Source of the DNA: UBA2336 sp964419145
GTDB lineage: Bacteria; Bacteroidota; Bacteroidia; Cytophagales; Cyclobacteriaceae
Assembly (NCBI GenBank): GCA_964419145.1
Contig: CAYQOM010000002.1
Span: 682,001 to 746,000 of the forward strand
Reading direction: 5' to 3'
Length of the DNA: 64,000 nt
Within the stretch, counting starts at the first letter, position 1, and each line of letters starts with the position of its first letter. Position numbers and translations under genes: made by a program. Of the stretch, positions 25,431 through 34,922 are shown in pieces. Under the pieces are notes generated by a model. It searched no databases and had not been told where the DNA came from. It worked only from the letters and a program-made list of their open reading frames with translations.

Positions 25431-27089
25431 ATGAAAGTTGATAAACCCTTACGGATTAGAAACCTTTACCCGGTGGTTATACTAACTACGGTGTTGCTAC
25501 TGATTAGCATATACCTGGCGTACCAAAATAGCCAGTCCATACAGGAAAGTCGTAAGATTGCTGAGGAAGCAGAACAAGTAGCGGTTAATACCAATAACAT
25601 TATCCGGTATTTGCATTTGGCCGATATCGGTTTGAGAGGGCATGCGCTTGTAAGGGAAAATCCCCAGATTCGCGGGGCATCCCAAACAGCAAAAGTAGAG
25701 ATTCATAAAACACTGGATGAACTTGATCAGTCGCTAAGTCAGCAAGAGTTTCCACAAATGAATGAGTACAACGACTTTAAAAAGTCGGTGGAGGCTTACT
25801 TTAGCTTTGTGGACAGCATGTTTACTGCAATTGATGAAGGTCATGTTGAAATTTTTGTGGCAAGACTAGCCCAAGATCCGGGATACACCTTGTTTGAGCG
25901 ATATGTTGTTTTTTCGGAATCAGTTAATCAATTTGAAGATGAGGTTGCTAACAGAGCCGATCGTGATTACCAGCGAGCCCTCAGGAATTCGTACCTGATT
26001 CAGGTTGTTATTTTTATACTCGCAGTTCCATTATTGTTTTTTGGTGCATACCAAACAAAATCGTTGTTTGGTATTTCAGAACGCTTACGCCAATCTGAAA
26101 TTGATCGCAGGAAATTGCTTACCGAGCAAAATGTGCAGCTGGAGAAATTGGTTTACGAACGAACCAAAGAGATTCAGGCGCAAAATGAAGAAATACAAGC
26201 GCAAAACGAGGAGATAACGTTGCATAATGAACAGCTTGAGCTGCAGCGAAGAGAAATCGAAACCAAGCACAACGAACTTTTGCTTAAGAATGCTGATTTG
26301 AATCATGCCAACACTATCATTCAAAAGCAAAAGGAAATTATAGAACAATCGAACCAGCAATTGTATGCAGAAGTGGAGCGCCAAACAGTTGATTTGCGAA
26401 ATGCCAACACCGAATTAATTGAACATAACAACAGGTTGAAGCAGTTCTCCTACATTGTTTCCCATAATTTGCGATCTCCGGTAGCGCGTTTGCTGGGATT
26501 GAGCTCGTTGCTTAAATCCACTGATGAGCAGGAGCGAAGTAAGATATTGGGATTAATGTCTACATCCACACAGGAACTCGATCAAATCATTCGTGACATC
26601 AATCTTATTCTTGAAATTGATAAGCTGAACACACAGGCACTCAACCGACTGGATGTTCACGATTACCTTTCTCGTGCCATTGATCTGATTCGCCCTGATT
26701 TGGAGGTTACAGGATCCGAAATTGACATTCAGCTAAATGGTATTCCACAGGTTCCGTTTCTTGGGCCATATATGGAAAGCATTCTTTACAATTTAATCAG
26801 CAACGCTATAAAATATCGTGATCCGGAAAGAAAACTGAGGATCATGATCCGTGGGTTTGAAGAGCAGGGATTTGTAAAGCTGGAAATATCTGACAACGGT
26901 TTGGGAATTGACTTACAAAGATTTAAGCAGGATTTGTTTAAACTATACAAACGCTTTCATACACATGTAGAAGGCAAGGGATTAGGACTATACCTGGTCA
27001 AATCTCAGTTGCAAGCGTTGGGCGGAAAGCTTGAAGTTAAAAGTAAAGTAGGTGAGGGAACTACGTTTTTCGTTTTCTTCAAAAAATAG
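25431..27089 (+). CDS. CHASE3-type membrane sensor histidine kinase
   Basis: This 552-aa kinase starts at the ATG at 25431 (a GTG lies 6 bases ahead). Membrane helices lie at about 14-31 and 188-206 and enclose a helical periplasmic domain of CHASE3 type. A long Gln/Glu-rich coiled coil (about 215-335, with repeats such as IQAQNEEIQAQNEE) joins it to the H-box YIVSHNLRSPVARLLG (His345). The ATPase domain has YNLISNAIKYRD, DNGLGIDL and GKGLGLYLVKS. No regulator lies beside it. It is convergent with the CHAT gene with a 4-bp gap. Confidence 0.9.
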   Translation: MKVDKPLRIRNLYPVVILTTVLLLISIYLAYQNSQSIQESRKIAEEAEQVAVNTNNIIRYLHLADIGLRGHALVRENPQIRGASQTAKVEIHKTLDELDQSLSQQEFPQMNEYNDFKKSVEAYFSFVDSMFTAIDEGHVEIFVARLAQDPGYTLFERYVVFSESVNQFEDEVANRADRDYQRALRNSYLIQVVIFILAVPLLFFGAYQTKSLFGISERLRQSEIDRRKLLTEQNVQLEKLVYERTKEIQAQNEEIQAQNEEITLHNEQLELQRREIETKHNELLLKNADLNHANTIIQKQKEIIEQSNQQLYAEVERQTVDLRNANTELIEHNNRLKQFSYIVSHNLRSPVARLLGLSSLLKSTDEQERSKILGLMSTSTQELDQIIRDINLILEIDKLNTQALNRLDVHDYLSRAIDLIRPDLEVTGSEIDIQLNGIPQVPFLGPYMESILYNLISNAIKYRDPERKLRIMIRGFEEQGFVKLEISDNGLGIDLQRFKQDLFKLYKRFHTHVEGKGLGLYLVKSQLQALGGKLEVKSKVGEGTTFFVFFKK

Positions 27090-27093
27090 TACT

Positions 27094-29709
27094 TCAATAT
27101 CCTGATAAAACAAAAGCGCCCCAATAAAACGGATGTGTATATTTCTCACGCATCTGCTGTTGTGCAGACCGAAAAGCCTGACGCATATTTTCCGGTTTTA
27201 GCAACCACTCTTGGTAAAATGAAACCATAAGTTCTTGTGTAGCGATATCGTCCACCTTCCAAAGGCTCATCATGATATTGGAAACACCTGCAGCATTTAG
27301 GGCAAGCCGCAAGCCATACACCCCTTCACCGGGATAAAACTCACCCAAACCGGTTTCGCATGCCGACAGCACAACAAGTTGGGTTTGATCCAGGTTCAGG
27401 TTAACAGCTTCGTACGCAGTGAGGATACCGTCTTCGTAATCAAGTAGTTTAGGCTGATTGGCACCGGCCAGGGCAATGCCCGAGTTAATCAACATCCACA
27501 CCAGTGAATTTGTTTCATTCTCGGAATCGGTAAAAAAGCCATGCGTAGCCAAATGAAGAACAGAAGCTTTTGATATAGATTTTAGTTGGGATTCATTTGC
27601 TTTATTTCCTTTATAAAGCTCCACTGACCATCTATTTGATTTCAGGAGATCATGAATGGCATTTACTTCTTTTTCAGTTCCGGGTAATTCGGTGAATAGT
27701 TCCTGATTTGTATTGTTCGATAATGTAAAAGCCGGATTTCCAAATAGCACCGCATGTTTGAATGAATTGCTTTCTTTTGTTGATGGTCTCAACAATTCCT
27801 TCGTATTGGTGAGTTGATGAATTTCTACCTGATCGATCAGATGCTTCCCGGATTTCGGATCGAACAAGGTGTTCAAATTGATTTGGTTGTAGACGCCATC
27901 TGGAGAGAAGTACACCCGATGCAACCGCTGATTTTTCGGCATGGCTTTATTGATGACATCTGCGATAGGTTTCCAATACACCGAATATGAAAGTGTATCG
28001 GTATACCTATAGCTGATGCCGTTGATGTATTGCCGCACGTACTCCTTTTCCAATCTTCGGGTTTCGTTACTTTTTACAATGGCCAGTAATGGTCTTTCTT
28101 TTGTTTCGGGCGTAATAATTAAGGCGCCATAAATTAATCCATCTAACATGCGTACCATCTCCACCGCAGCCTCACCGGGTTTTAATTTTTTCTGGATGCC
28201 TTTCCAGGAAATACGCTCTACCAGAAAACCCTTTTTAAAGGCAGCCGATTCGCGACTCAGTTTCATTTCAAGGTCGTCTACAATAGTGGTAAGCTGACCA
28301 ATTTGATTGGCAGGCGGGTTTTCACTGCGAATTAAGAGGGCTAATTCATTTTTTAAATATTCCCACCGAAGGAAGTCGTCTTTCAATCGTTGGTTTCCAC
28401 CGCTTAGTATCGCGGTTTTCATCTTGTGACTGGCATTCAGAATTATACCCTTTGTTAAAATCTGAAGGTTATACAGATTTTGCATGATGTCCGGATTTTG
28501 GTACGAATCATCTGTAGGAATAACGCCCGATACATACAGCGCAAATGATGTATATGCCTGAAGGATGTCTTGCTGATTTCGGTAAAACGCTATTTTTTCA
28601 TTTTCACTCAGGTAAGTGAAATTATGTTGCACCTCATTTAGCAGATGATCAGTCAGCGTAGCAAATACGGCATCCGCTTCCTTGAAATTGAGGTTATCAG
28701 AATATGTCTGTGCAAGGTTCAGTAAGGTGGTTTGATAGATTCTGGGATTGATACTGCCAGGCTTTTCCAGTAATTCACGGGCTTTCACTAAATGGAAAAT
28801 GGCTTTCTCGTAATTCTCTATATAACCACACACCTCACCCAAATTTACAAGAATGGATATGTGCAGTTGGCTCCCCATATACAGGCCATCATCAATAATG
28901 GATAGCCCAGCGTTCCATACATGTATTGCTGAATCATTCTGCTCCAATCTGCGATAGATGTTGCCTTGATTTTGAAGTGCATACAGGTATGCAAGTGATT
29001 TTCTATCGTTAATCAATGATATATATTCTCTATTCAGTTGAGCTGCCTTTTCAACACTTCCTTCTTCGAGATAATAGCTGACCAGGTTACTCAATAGAGT
29101 TTTGTACTCATTCGTCTCAACTGCAAGTGTATCCAGTGTGTTTTTTAAGAAGGAAACGGTCTCTTCCAGTTCTTGAATGGCTTTTTGTAATTGCCCCGTT
29201 CTTCGGTGAAGGGAAGCCATTGAATTTTGCGTATTCGCAAAGGATAATACAAAGGATAAGTAATTTTCGTGGAAGTGATTTTTATTTTTATCAAGAGCCT
29301 CTTGAAACAAATTCAAACATTGTTTCATATAAAACTCGCAGCTATCATATTGCCCAGATTCGAGGAATAGGTTAGCCAGTTCCGCTCGCGTTTCAATTCT
29401 ATCAATATGCGCTTGCGTATATTGCTTATCGGTAATAACAACTATTTCATGAAACTGCTCAGCAGCTTTTATATAATTTCCGGTCGCTTTATTGATTTGA
29501 GCCAGTGTGGTAAGGCTACTCGTGTAGGCTGTGCTTATTTTTCCAGAGTCCGTCTCAGCGCGAAGCAATGCTTTTGTCATAATGGCTTTTGCTTCATCAT
29601 AATTACCACCCAGGTAAAGCTTTAGCCCTTGGGTGTTTAATGAATCCCAGGTTTGCGCAGAAGCAAGGGTAGAAGTAATTGAGAGTAGCGTAAGGAATAG
29701 GAAGCGCAT
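27094..29709 (-). CDS. Secreted TPR-CHAT protein (caspase-like peptidase domain)
   Basis: The ATG at 29709 begins a signal peptide (MRFLFLTLLSITSTLASAQ), giving 871 aa. Residues about 25-400 are tetratricopeptide repeats (ALLRAETDSGKISTAYTSSL, LANLFLESGQYDSCEFYMKQ). The C-terminal 300 residues form a CHAT domain of the caspase-like clan CD. The His of the dyad is H723 in LHLATHGFF and the Cys is C784 in LVVLSACETGLGEFYPGEG. It is the last of five same-strand genes (36277 to 27094). It is predicted to work in the periplasm or at the surface, unlike the cytoplasmic CHAT proteases of CRISPR systems. The target is unknown. Confidence 0.88.
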   Translation of the reverse strand: MRFLFLTLLSITSTLASAQTWDSLNTQGLKLYLGGNYDEAKAIMTKALLRAETDSGKISTAYTSSLTTLAQINKATGNYIKAAEQFHEIVVITDKQYTQAHIDRIETRAELANLFLESGQYDSCEFYMKQCLNLFQEALDKNKNHFHENYLSFVLSFANTQNSMASLHRRTGQLQKAIQELEETVSFLKNTLDTLAVETNEYKTLLSNLVSYYLEEGSVEKAAQLNREYISLINDRKSLAYLYALQNQGNIYRRLEQNDSAIHVWNAGLSIIDDGLYMGSQLHISILVNLGEVCGYIENYEKAIFHLVKARELLEKPGSINPRIYQTTLLNLAQTYSDNLNFKEADAVFATLTDHLLNEVQHNFTYLSENEKIAFYRNQQDILQAYTSFALYVSGVIPTDDSYQNPDIMQNLYNLQILTKGIILNASHKMKTAILSGGNQRLKDDFLRWEYLKNELALLIRSENPPANQIGQLTTIVDDLEMKLSRESAAFKKGFLVERISWKGIQKKLKPGEAAVEMVRMLDGLIYGALIITPETKERPLLAIVKSNETRRLEKEYVRQYINGISYRYTDTLSYSVYWKPIADVINKAMPKNQRLHRVYFSPDGVYNQINLNTLFDPKSGKHLIDQVEIHQLTNTKELLRPSTKESNSFKHAVLFGNPAFTLSNNTNQELFTELPGTEKEVNAIHDLLKSNRWSVELYKGNKANESQLKSISKASVLHLATHGFFTDSENETNSLVWMLINSGIALAGANQPKLLDYEDGILTAYEAVNLNLDQTQLVVLSACETGLGEFYPGEGVYGLRLALNAAGVSNIMMSLWKVDDIATQELMVSFYQEWLLKPENMRQAFRSAQQQMREKYTHPFYWGAFVLSGY

Positions 29710-29748
29710 TATTTCTGACAAGCGTATCTGTAAAGATAATTTTTACGC

Positions 29749-30999
29749 TCAATTTATCAGCTTCATCCAATCGGAATATGCACACAACACTTCCTGTAAA
29801 CAATCTTTGCTAAACTGTTCTAATTCTGATATTGAACTATAGTTTCGTATAAGCGTAGCTTCTTTTTCCAAAAACAGGTGTTGAAGCGCTTGTCTTTTAG
29901 TTTCTATTCGGGCTTTCCTCTTCCGATAATCTTTGCTGATCCAACGATGCACTAGTTCTGCCTTCCACCACAAGGAATCATCGGGTTGTGCGCCCGGTGT
30001 TACAAGTTCTTCCAATACACTTGTTCCGAAAAAGAATGGAATATATACCGATAAACAGGGGTGGGGTGTACCGGTAAGCCAAACGGTGTGCGTGGCTCCC
30101 TTCCTAATTTTGGCAACCATGCTTCCGGTTGTAGAACTCGGGTTTAATAAGCCCGAAGCATGCATACATACTGAACCGGTGTTAGCTTTTGATGGCTTAA
30201 ATTTATCTTCAGGCAGATTGTGAGTTTTCAAAATGTTGAAGCAATCATTTACCTCAAGCATTCCCTTTCTTTTGAGACTTAGTTCGGTGGTACAGGCCTG
30301 CCTTTGAGACGCCCGGCCCAGGGTTGTATAAAGCCAATCGGAATAGGATTTTTGGAAATTGAACGGTGTGTCTTCTATCCACCAACCACGCTTGTGCGCA
30401 TAGTCCATAGTCGTTGTGCCAAGTTGATCGGCTAGGGTTGTAATGCTTAGTCGGTTTGAAATACTTCTTATGTCTTTCACTTTTTCAACGGCCCATTCCT
30501 TGCCTGCTGTTTCCAGCACCCAGGCCTCATCCGGATCTGCGATGAGAAAGCTGTTGTCGTAGTAAAATTTTTTATTCTTGTATCCTCCACATGCATTTTG
30601 TCCGTACAAGGTAAGCAGCCCGGTAATACAGGTAATGGCTTCGCGCGATGATGTACAACGCTCCAGGGCCAATCGTAGCATATCCATGCCGGTAAGACCG
30701 CTATTGTGCTTTTCAAATTTTACTTTAGTAAACACCGCTTCATTGCCAATAACAAGTCCGTGTTCATTTACGCCCATTTCAGCGCCCCACATCTGAAAGG
30801 GTTTAGATATAATGCATTCGTATGTTTCCGCTACCTGCGGAATGCTGATGTAGGTACAGCGAACATTTGCTTCTGCATGAATCTGATGCGGCACGTGCAC
30901 GATAGCCTGTGCTTCATCCGGCTCCCGGTCGGAATTCTTAGCGAATAGCAGTGTGCTATCGCGGGTAACGGAAGGAAGGGCAATGAAGGTATCGCACAT
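29749..30999 (-). CDS. C69 family peptidase, secernin-like
   Basis: This 416-aa protein begins MCDTFIALPSVTRDSTLLFAKNSDREPDEAQ. Removal of Met1 exposes Cys2, the Ntn-type nucleophile of C69 dipeptidases and secernins. FAKNSDREP, EMGVNEHGLVIGNEAVFTK and ADPDEAWVLETAGKEWA are conserved blocks of the family. There is no signal peptide. It lies between the secreted CHAT gene (39 bp) and the GloVer T9SS gene (13 bp). Substrates are probably small peptides or other amides. Confidence 0.87.
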   Translation of the reverse strand: MCDTFIALPSVTRDSTLLFAKNSDREPDEAQAIVHVPHQIHAEANVRCTYISIPQVAETYECIISKPFQMWGAEMGVNEHGLVIGNEAVFTKVKFEKHNSGLTGMDMLRLALERCTSSREAITCITGLLTLYGQNACGGYKNKKFYYDNSFLIADPDEAWVLETAGKEWAVEKVKDIRSISNRLSITTLADQLGTTTMDYAHKRGWWIEDTPFNFQKSYSDWLYTTLGRASQRQACTTELSLKRKGMLEVNDCFNILKTHNLPEDKFKPSKANTGSVCMHASGLLNPSSTTGSMVAKIRKGATHTVWLTGTPHPCLSVYIPFFFGTSVLEELVTPGAQPDDSLWWKAELVHRWISKDYRKRKARIETKRQALQHLFLEKEATLIRNYSSISELEQFSKDCLQEVLCAYSDWMKLIN

Positions 31000-31012
31000 T
31001 ATATAGATTATC

Positions 31013-33772
31013 TCATTCTTTTATCAATTTTATCGATTCTGTCATGTTACCAATTCGTATTCGAACTATGTAAAGACCAGTTTGAAGTGTGTTTCCGAAC
31101 TCTATTCTATCCTCATCATTATTGTATACATGGTGGAAGATAATTCTCCCTAGTAAATCCCTACAAATGATCTCTGTATTTGTTCCTCCAGTTGTTCCAA
31201 TCTTTAAAACAAAATTGTCCTTACTTGGGTTAGGGAAAATCTCTATGTTATTTCTATTTATAGGTTCGTGGTGTATAGACGTGATTAGATGTTGATTGAT
31301 AAGCGAAAGACCAGAGGGGTTTGATAAATTATCAAATGTATGAAGTAGTGAATAGCCTGTTCCATCCTTTCTGATGCGATAAATTATTCCTTGTGTATAC
31401 TGGCTTGGACCACTGTTGCGAGTTATACCGTATAGGTACTCGCCGTATGGAAGTTTTATCAATGGCGATGCTGGATTAGCCCCAGTAGTTGGACTAAAAT
31501 TGTGAATAACCTGAAAATTTGATCCATCTTTATGAATACTGAAAATCGTCCCTCTGTTTAATGTCCCACCTGCTTCAGTAACCCCGATAAGTAATCCATT
31601 TTCGATTTCCAATAGTGGCATTTTTGGTCCGGTGCCATCAACCGAATTGAGGTCATACAACTTTTTGTATTCATTGCCCGACTTAGATATCCTAAAAATT
31701 ACGCCAAAATTGTTTGTGCCACCACGAGAAGCAGTCCCATACAAAAATCCGTCTGATCCTTCAATTAATCCTCCATGTGGAATATTTCCACTCTCAACCG
31801 AAAGATCTTTCAGAACAGAGAATCCAGAGCCATTCTTCTCGATTTTGAAAATATTACCATCACCATTGTGACCACCATATGTTGTTGCTCCGTAGAGCTT
31901 TCCGTCTGACGCTTCGATCAGACTTGTGTAGGGATGGGCCCCACCATAAGGCACACTTGCAAAATCATGCACAAGCTCAAGCATATCTGTGGTGGTATTT
32001 ATTCTATAGATGATACCAGCGCCTTGTGTTCCTCCTGTTGATGTCATCCCGTAAATATATCCGTCAGTTCCAAGAAGCATTTCCGCAGAGCTAGGCCATG
32101 CTCCATTATTGCCTGAGAATTCTATCAAACGCTCAAATTCTCCACTTTTTGATATTTTATAAACAATTCCATTTCCAAATTTACCTCCTCGTTGTGTTGT
32201 TCCATAAATATTTCCTTGCTCAGTCAGTATGGGGGCAGATGTAGGTAGGCAACCATTTATACAACCACTATGAAGGATTGAAAATTGGTTCTGATTAGTG
32301 TCAAACTTGAAAATTGTCCCAGCATTGTTGGGGCCTCCTAAATTTGAACTTCCGTAGATATTTGAGTTTTCATCTAATGCCAGGATTTGATTAGGATGTT
32401 TTGCTTCTATAGAATCAAAATAATGTAAAGTTCTAAAGTTCTCACCATTTTTATCGACCTCATAGATCGTCCCACTTTTATGAAATCCACCCGTTAATGT
32501 AATCCCAATCAACTTCCCATTGGGTTTAGCGATCAAATTAGAATTTGGTTTACTGCCTGAAGAGTTGTCACCAAATGTGAAAATCTTCTCATAAGAATTA
32601 TCAGACATATTAAGCCTGAATAATATTCCATTACCATAAGTCCCACCACCCATGGTTGTTCCGAATATCATACCATCATCTACTTCGGTAAACTTATTCC
32701 CGAATCTAACGCCATCATAGTAATCATTTAATTCAGGACGATAGAGTATTTTAAAATCACTTCCATCGGGGCTTATACTATAAATTATCCCATAGGAAAA
32801 GTTTCCTCCCGAATTTGTACCTCCATAAATTATACCATTAGATGCTTCAAATAATTCACCAGGTTCAGCGCCATCTTCTCCATTAAATGAATGCAGCCGG
32901 TTAAATTGCGTACCATCTTTACTAATTCTATAGATGATTCCATTATTATAAAATCCTCCCTTAATGGTTGTCCCATAGTAATAACCATTTGAGGATTCAA
33001 TTAGCCCGCTTCCGGGAGTTTCACCATACTGCCCTGTAAAGTCAAATAGTTTAGCAAATCCGGTACCGTCCTTTTTAATCTTAATGATAGTGCCACGGTC
33101 ATACTTACCTCCTTTGCTGGTAACACAAAGTAGTTCACCTTGCGAAGACTCCAATAAAGCTCCCATAGGTAAGTAGCCTGAATCATTATTGAAATGGAAG
33201 ATCTTTAATAATCTTTTATCGATAAGGTTATATTGATAAAGAACGCCAAGATTATTTTTGCCGCCTGCTCTTGAAGTCCCATACAGCAATCCATCAGATG
33301 TATTTAGAATTCCACCAGTCGGATGGAAGTCTCTTTCAAAGAAGTAATGACTAACTAGCCTAGCTCCGGTGCTTGGATCGATTGAAAAAACACCACCACC
33401 ACCATCAAAACCACCACCGAAAGTAGTACCAATTAGTCTTGGTTGGGTGTTTACATCTTCCACTCTAAGTGTTTGTTCTACTGGTGGTGCAGGATTATAC
33501 AGGACATTTCCAGACTGTGAAGCTGTTATTATGGTTGACCCGGCTCCGTGGATAATTAACAAGGGGCCTTCAATTGTGGCTACATTTGTATTACTACTTT
33601 GATAGCTAACCAGAAGCCCTGCTGCACTCGATTCTGCCTTTAATAAAATCGGAGGCTGGCCTAAAAATTGGGTCGGAATTGGATTAAAAATTATGGATTG
33701 ATCCATTTTTTGACTTAGCACTGAATTACAGCTCAGTATTAGAATAGAAAAGTAAATTGAAAAGAATCTCAT
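31013..33772 (-). CDS. T9SS-exported GloVer-repeat protein, 919 aa
   Basis: Signal peptide MRFFSIYFSILILSCNSVLS is followed by an Ig-like domain (about 25-103, with SYQSSNTNVATIEGP and TIITASQSGNVLYNPA). About 14 tandem repeats of roughly 50 residues follow (about 110-815), each with a core like LYGTTxxGGxxxxGxIYxIxxDG and a spacer ending in F/D and N. This is the GloVer repeat. The protein ends with a T9SS type A sorting tail (IEIFPNPSKDNFVL, GLYIVRIRIG). Fourteen blade-sized repeats would suit two seven-bladed propellers. The gene looks more AT-rich by eye than its neighbours. Its role is unknown. Confidence 0.85.
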   Translation of the reverse strand: MRFFSIYFSILILSCNSVLSQKMDQSIIFNPIPTQFLGQPPILLKAESSAAGLLVSYQSSNTNVATIEGPLLIIHGAGSTIITASQSGNVLYNPAPPVEQTLRVEDVNTQPRLIGTTFGGGFDGGGGVFSIDPSTGARLVSHYFFERDFHPTGGILNTSDGLLYGTSRAGGKNNLGVLYQYNLIDKRLLKIFHFNNDSGYLPMGALLESSQGELLCVTSKGGKYDRGTIIKIKKDGTGFAKLFDFTGQYGETPGSGLIESSNGYYYGTTIKGGFYNNGIIYRISKDGTQFNRLHSFNGEDGAEPGELFEASNGIIYGGTNSGGNFSYGIIYSISPDGSDFKILYRPELNDYYDGVRFGNKFTEVDDGMIFGTTMGGGTYGNGILFRLNMSDNSYEKIFTFGDNSSGSKPNSNLIAKPNGKLIGITLTGGFHKSGTIYEVDKNGENFRTLHYFDSIEAKHPNQILALDENSNIYGSSNLGGPNNAGTIFKFDTNQNQFSILHSGCINGCLPTSAPILTEQGNIYGTTQRGGKFGNGIVYKISKSGEFERLIEFSGNNGAWPSSAEMLLGTDGYIYGMTSTGGTQGAGIIYRINTTTDMLELVHDFASVPYGGAHPYTSLIEASDGKLYGATTYGGHNGDGNIFKIEKNGSGFSVLKDLSVESGNIPHGGLIEGSDGFLYGTASRGGTNNFGVIFRISKSGNEYKKLYDLNSVDGTGPKMPLLEIENGLLIGVTEAGGTLNRGTIFSIHKDGSNFQVIHNFSPTTGANPASPLIKLPYGEYLYGITRNSGPSQYTQGIIYRIRKDGTGYSLLHTFDNLSNPSGLSLINQHLITSIHHEPINRNNIEIFPNPSKDNFVLKIGTTGGTNTEIICRDLLGRIIFHHVYNNDEDRIEFGNTLQTGLYIVRIRIGNMTESIKLIKE

Positions 33773-33791
33773 TTTTTAAGTTTCTCTCAAA

Positions 33792-34922
33792 TTAAAAGCA
33801 AAAATTCCATATTCCACCTTGTTGTGTTTGTGTCGTCTTAAATATTTGATGATTGGACACTATTATCGGCTGACCGTCACTTCCTAAATCCCAAAGTTTC
33901 CCACGAAGAAAGACATTTACACCCACTTTAGCCTGTGTGGATTGTATCCGACCGGGCAGTGCATATTTTTTCCAGGCGTCAACTTCTTTAATGGTGCGGA
34001 TGTCGTTTTTGTTCACATCATCGGGCATTGTGCTGCCGTCATATCCCTTCCATGGTGCAGCCATGGCGTTATCCCCAGCTGCATAGGAATTCACCAGTAT
34101 TACTTCAGCAGCTGATTCTCTTATTTGTTCATACGCCTGAGGATACCAAGAATCAGCACAAACCAAAATTGAGGTTTTTCCAATAGGTAAGTCGAACACA
34201 GGTAATTCACTAACTGGGCATGCCTGAACAAAGGGTTGCTCACTTGAAATCGGAAACGATTTTTTAACAAGCTGCTTGTCAATAGAGCCATCCGGATAAA
34301 AAATGAAACTGGCGTTATAAAGTGGGCCGCCAACATTGATATTAATTTGGTTTTCATTTACACCGGGATCCGGTAATACAATTGAACCTGCGTTAATGGT
34401 TACTTGATAAGTAGAAGCCAACTCTTTAAAGACTTCACTGTAAATCCTTGCCATTTCCATAGCTTTCATCCGAAAAAGTGAAGCAGCAAAAACGTCCTGT
34501 TCTTTATTATTGTTGAAGTAGGAGCGAATGAATTTTGGAATATTGCTCAATACCATGAGTGTCATGGCTTTGTTGAGATGCGCTGTCTCCGCCACACTGG
34601 TTTTCTCGCCACTGATCACGAGCCAGGTGCCCACATATTCTGGTAAAAGCACAACCGTGTTCTCATTGAAAAATCCAGCACGTTGAGCTTCATCAAAGTA
34701 TAGTTTTATTTTTTCGTAGAAATGCCCTTCACTTAGGTAATCCTCCGGAACCATGTAAGGCTGTATGCCTACAATATTTTTTGTACAAACCGAGTCGTTA
34801 GCGATTGATTCGACCACCCCGATGTTACCTTGTGGTTCTTTCCAATCGACAGTACGACCGACAGATGACCAGATCGTCCAAAGGCAAACAACGATTAATA
34901 TGAATAAGAAAAATTTTTTCAA
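33792..34922 (-). CDS. Carbon-nitrogen hydrolase (nitrilase superfamily) with signal anchor
   Basis: This 376-aa hydrolase has the Glu-Lys-Cys catalytic set: E95 in LLPEYVGTW, a Lys at 220/221 in KQLVKKSFPI, and Cys255 in ILVCADSWYPQ. The N-terminus (MKKFFLFILIVVCLWTIWSS) is a signal anchor or signal peptide, unusual for the family. The start codon is TTG, overlapping the stop of the amine-oxidase gene (TTGA); no other in-frame start precedes the signal. The coupling suggests they are made together. The substrate is unknown. Confidence 0.85.
   Translation of the reverse strand: MKKFFLFILIVVCLWTIWSSVGRTVDWKEPQGNIGVVESIANDSVCTKNIVGIQPYMVPEDYLSEGHFYEKIKLYFDEAQRAGFFNENTVVLLPEYVGTWLVISGEKTSVAETAHLNKAMTLMVLSNIPKFIRSYFNNNKEQDVFAASLFRMKAMEMARIYSEVFKELASTYQVTINAGSIVLPDPGVNENQININVGGPLYNASFIFYPDGSIDKQLVKKSFPISSEQPFVQACPVSELPVFDLPIGKTSILVCADSWYPQAYEQIRESAAEVILVNSYAAGDNAMAAPWKGYDGSTMPDDVNKNDIRTIKEVDAWKKYALPGRIQSTQAKVGVNVFLRGKLWDLGSDGQPIIVSNHQIFKTTQTQQGGIWNFCF

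Noticed and set aside
27094..29709. CHAT protease as part of a CRISPR-type defence system
   Set aside because: It has an N-terminal signal peptide, no Cas gene or array is nearby, and the TPR-CHAT pairing is common in other roles.
31013..33772. GloVer repeats as a DNA-level tandem repeat
   Set aside because: The repeats are clear in protein but the DNA copies differ too much to call a nucleotide repeat.
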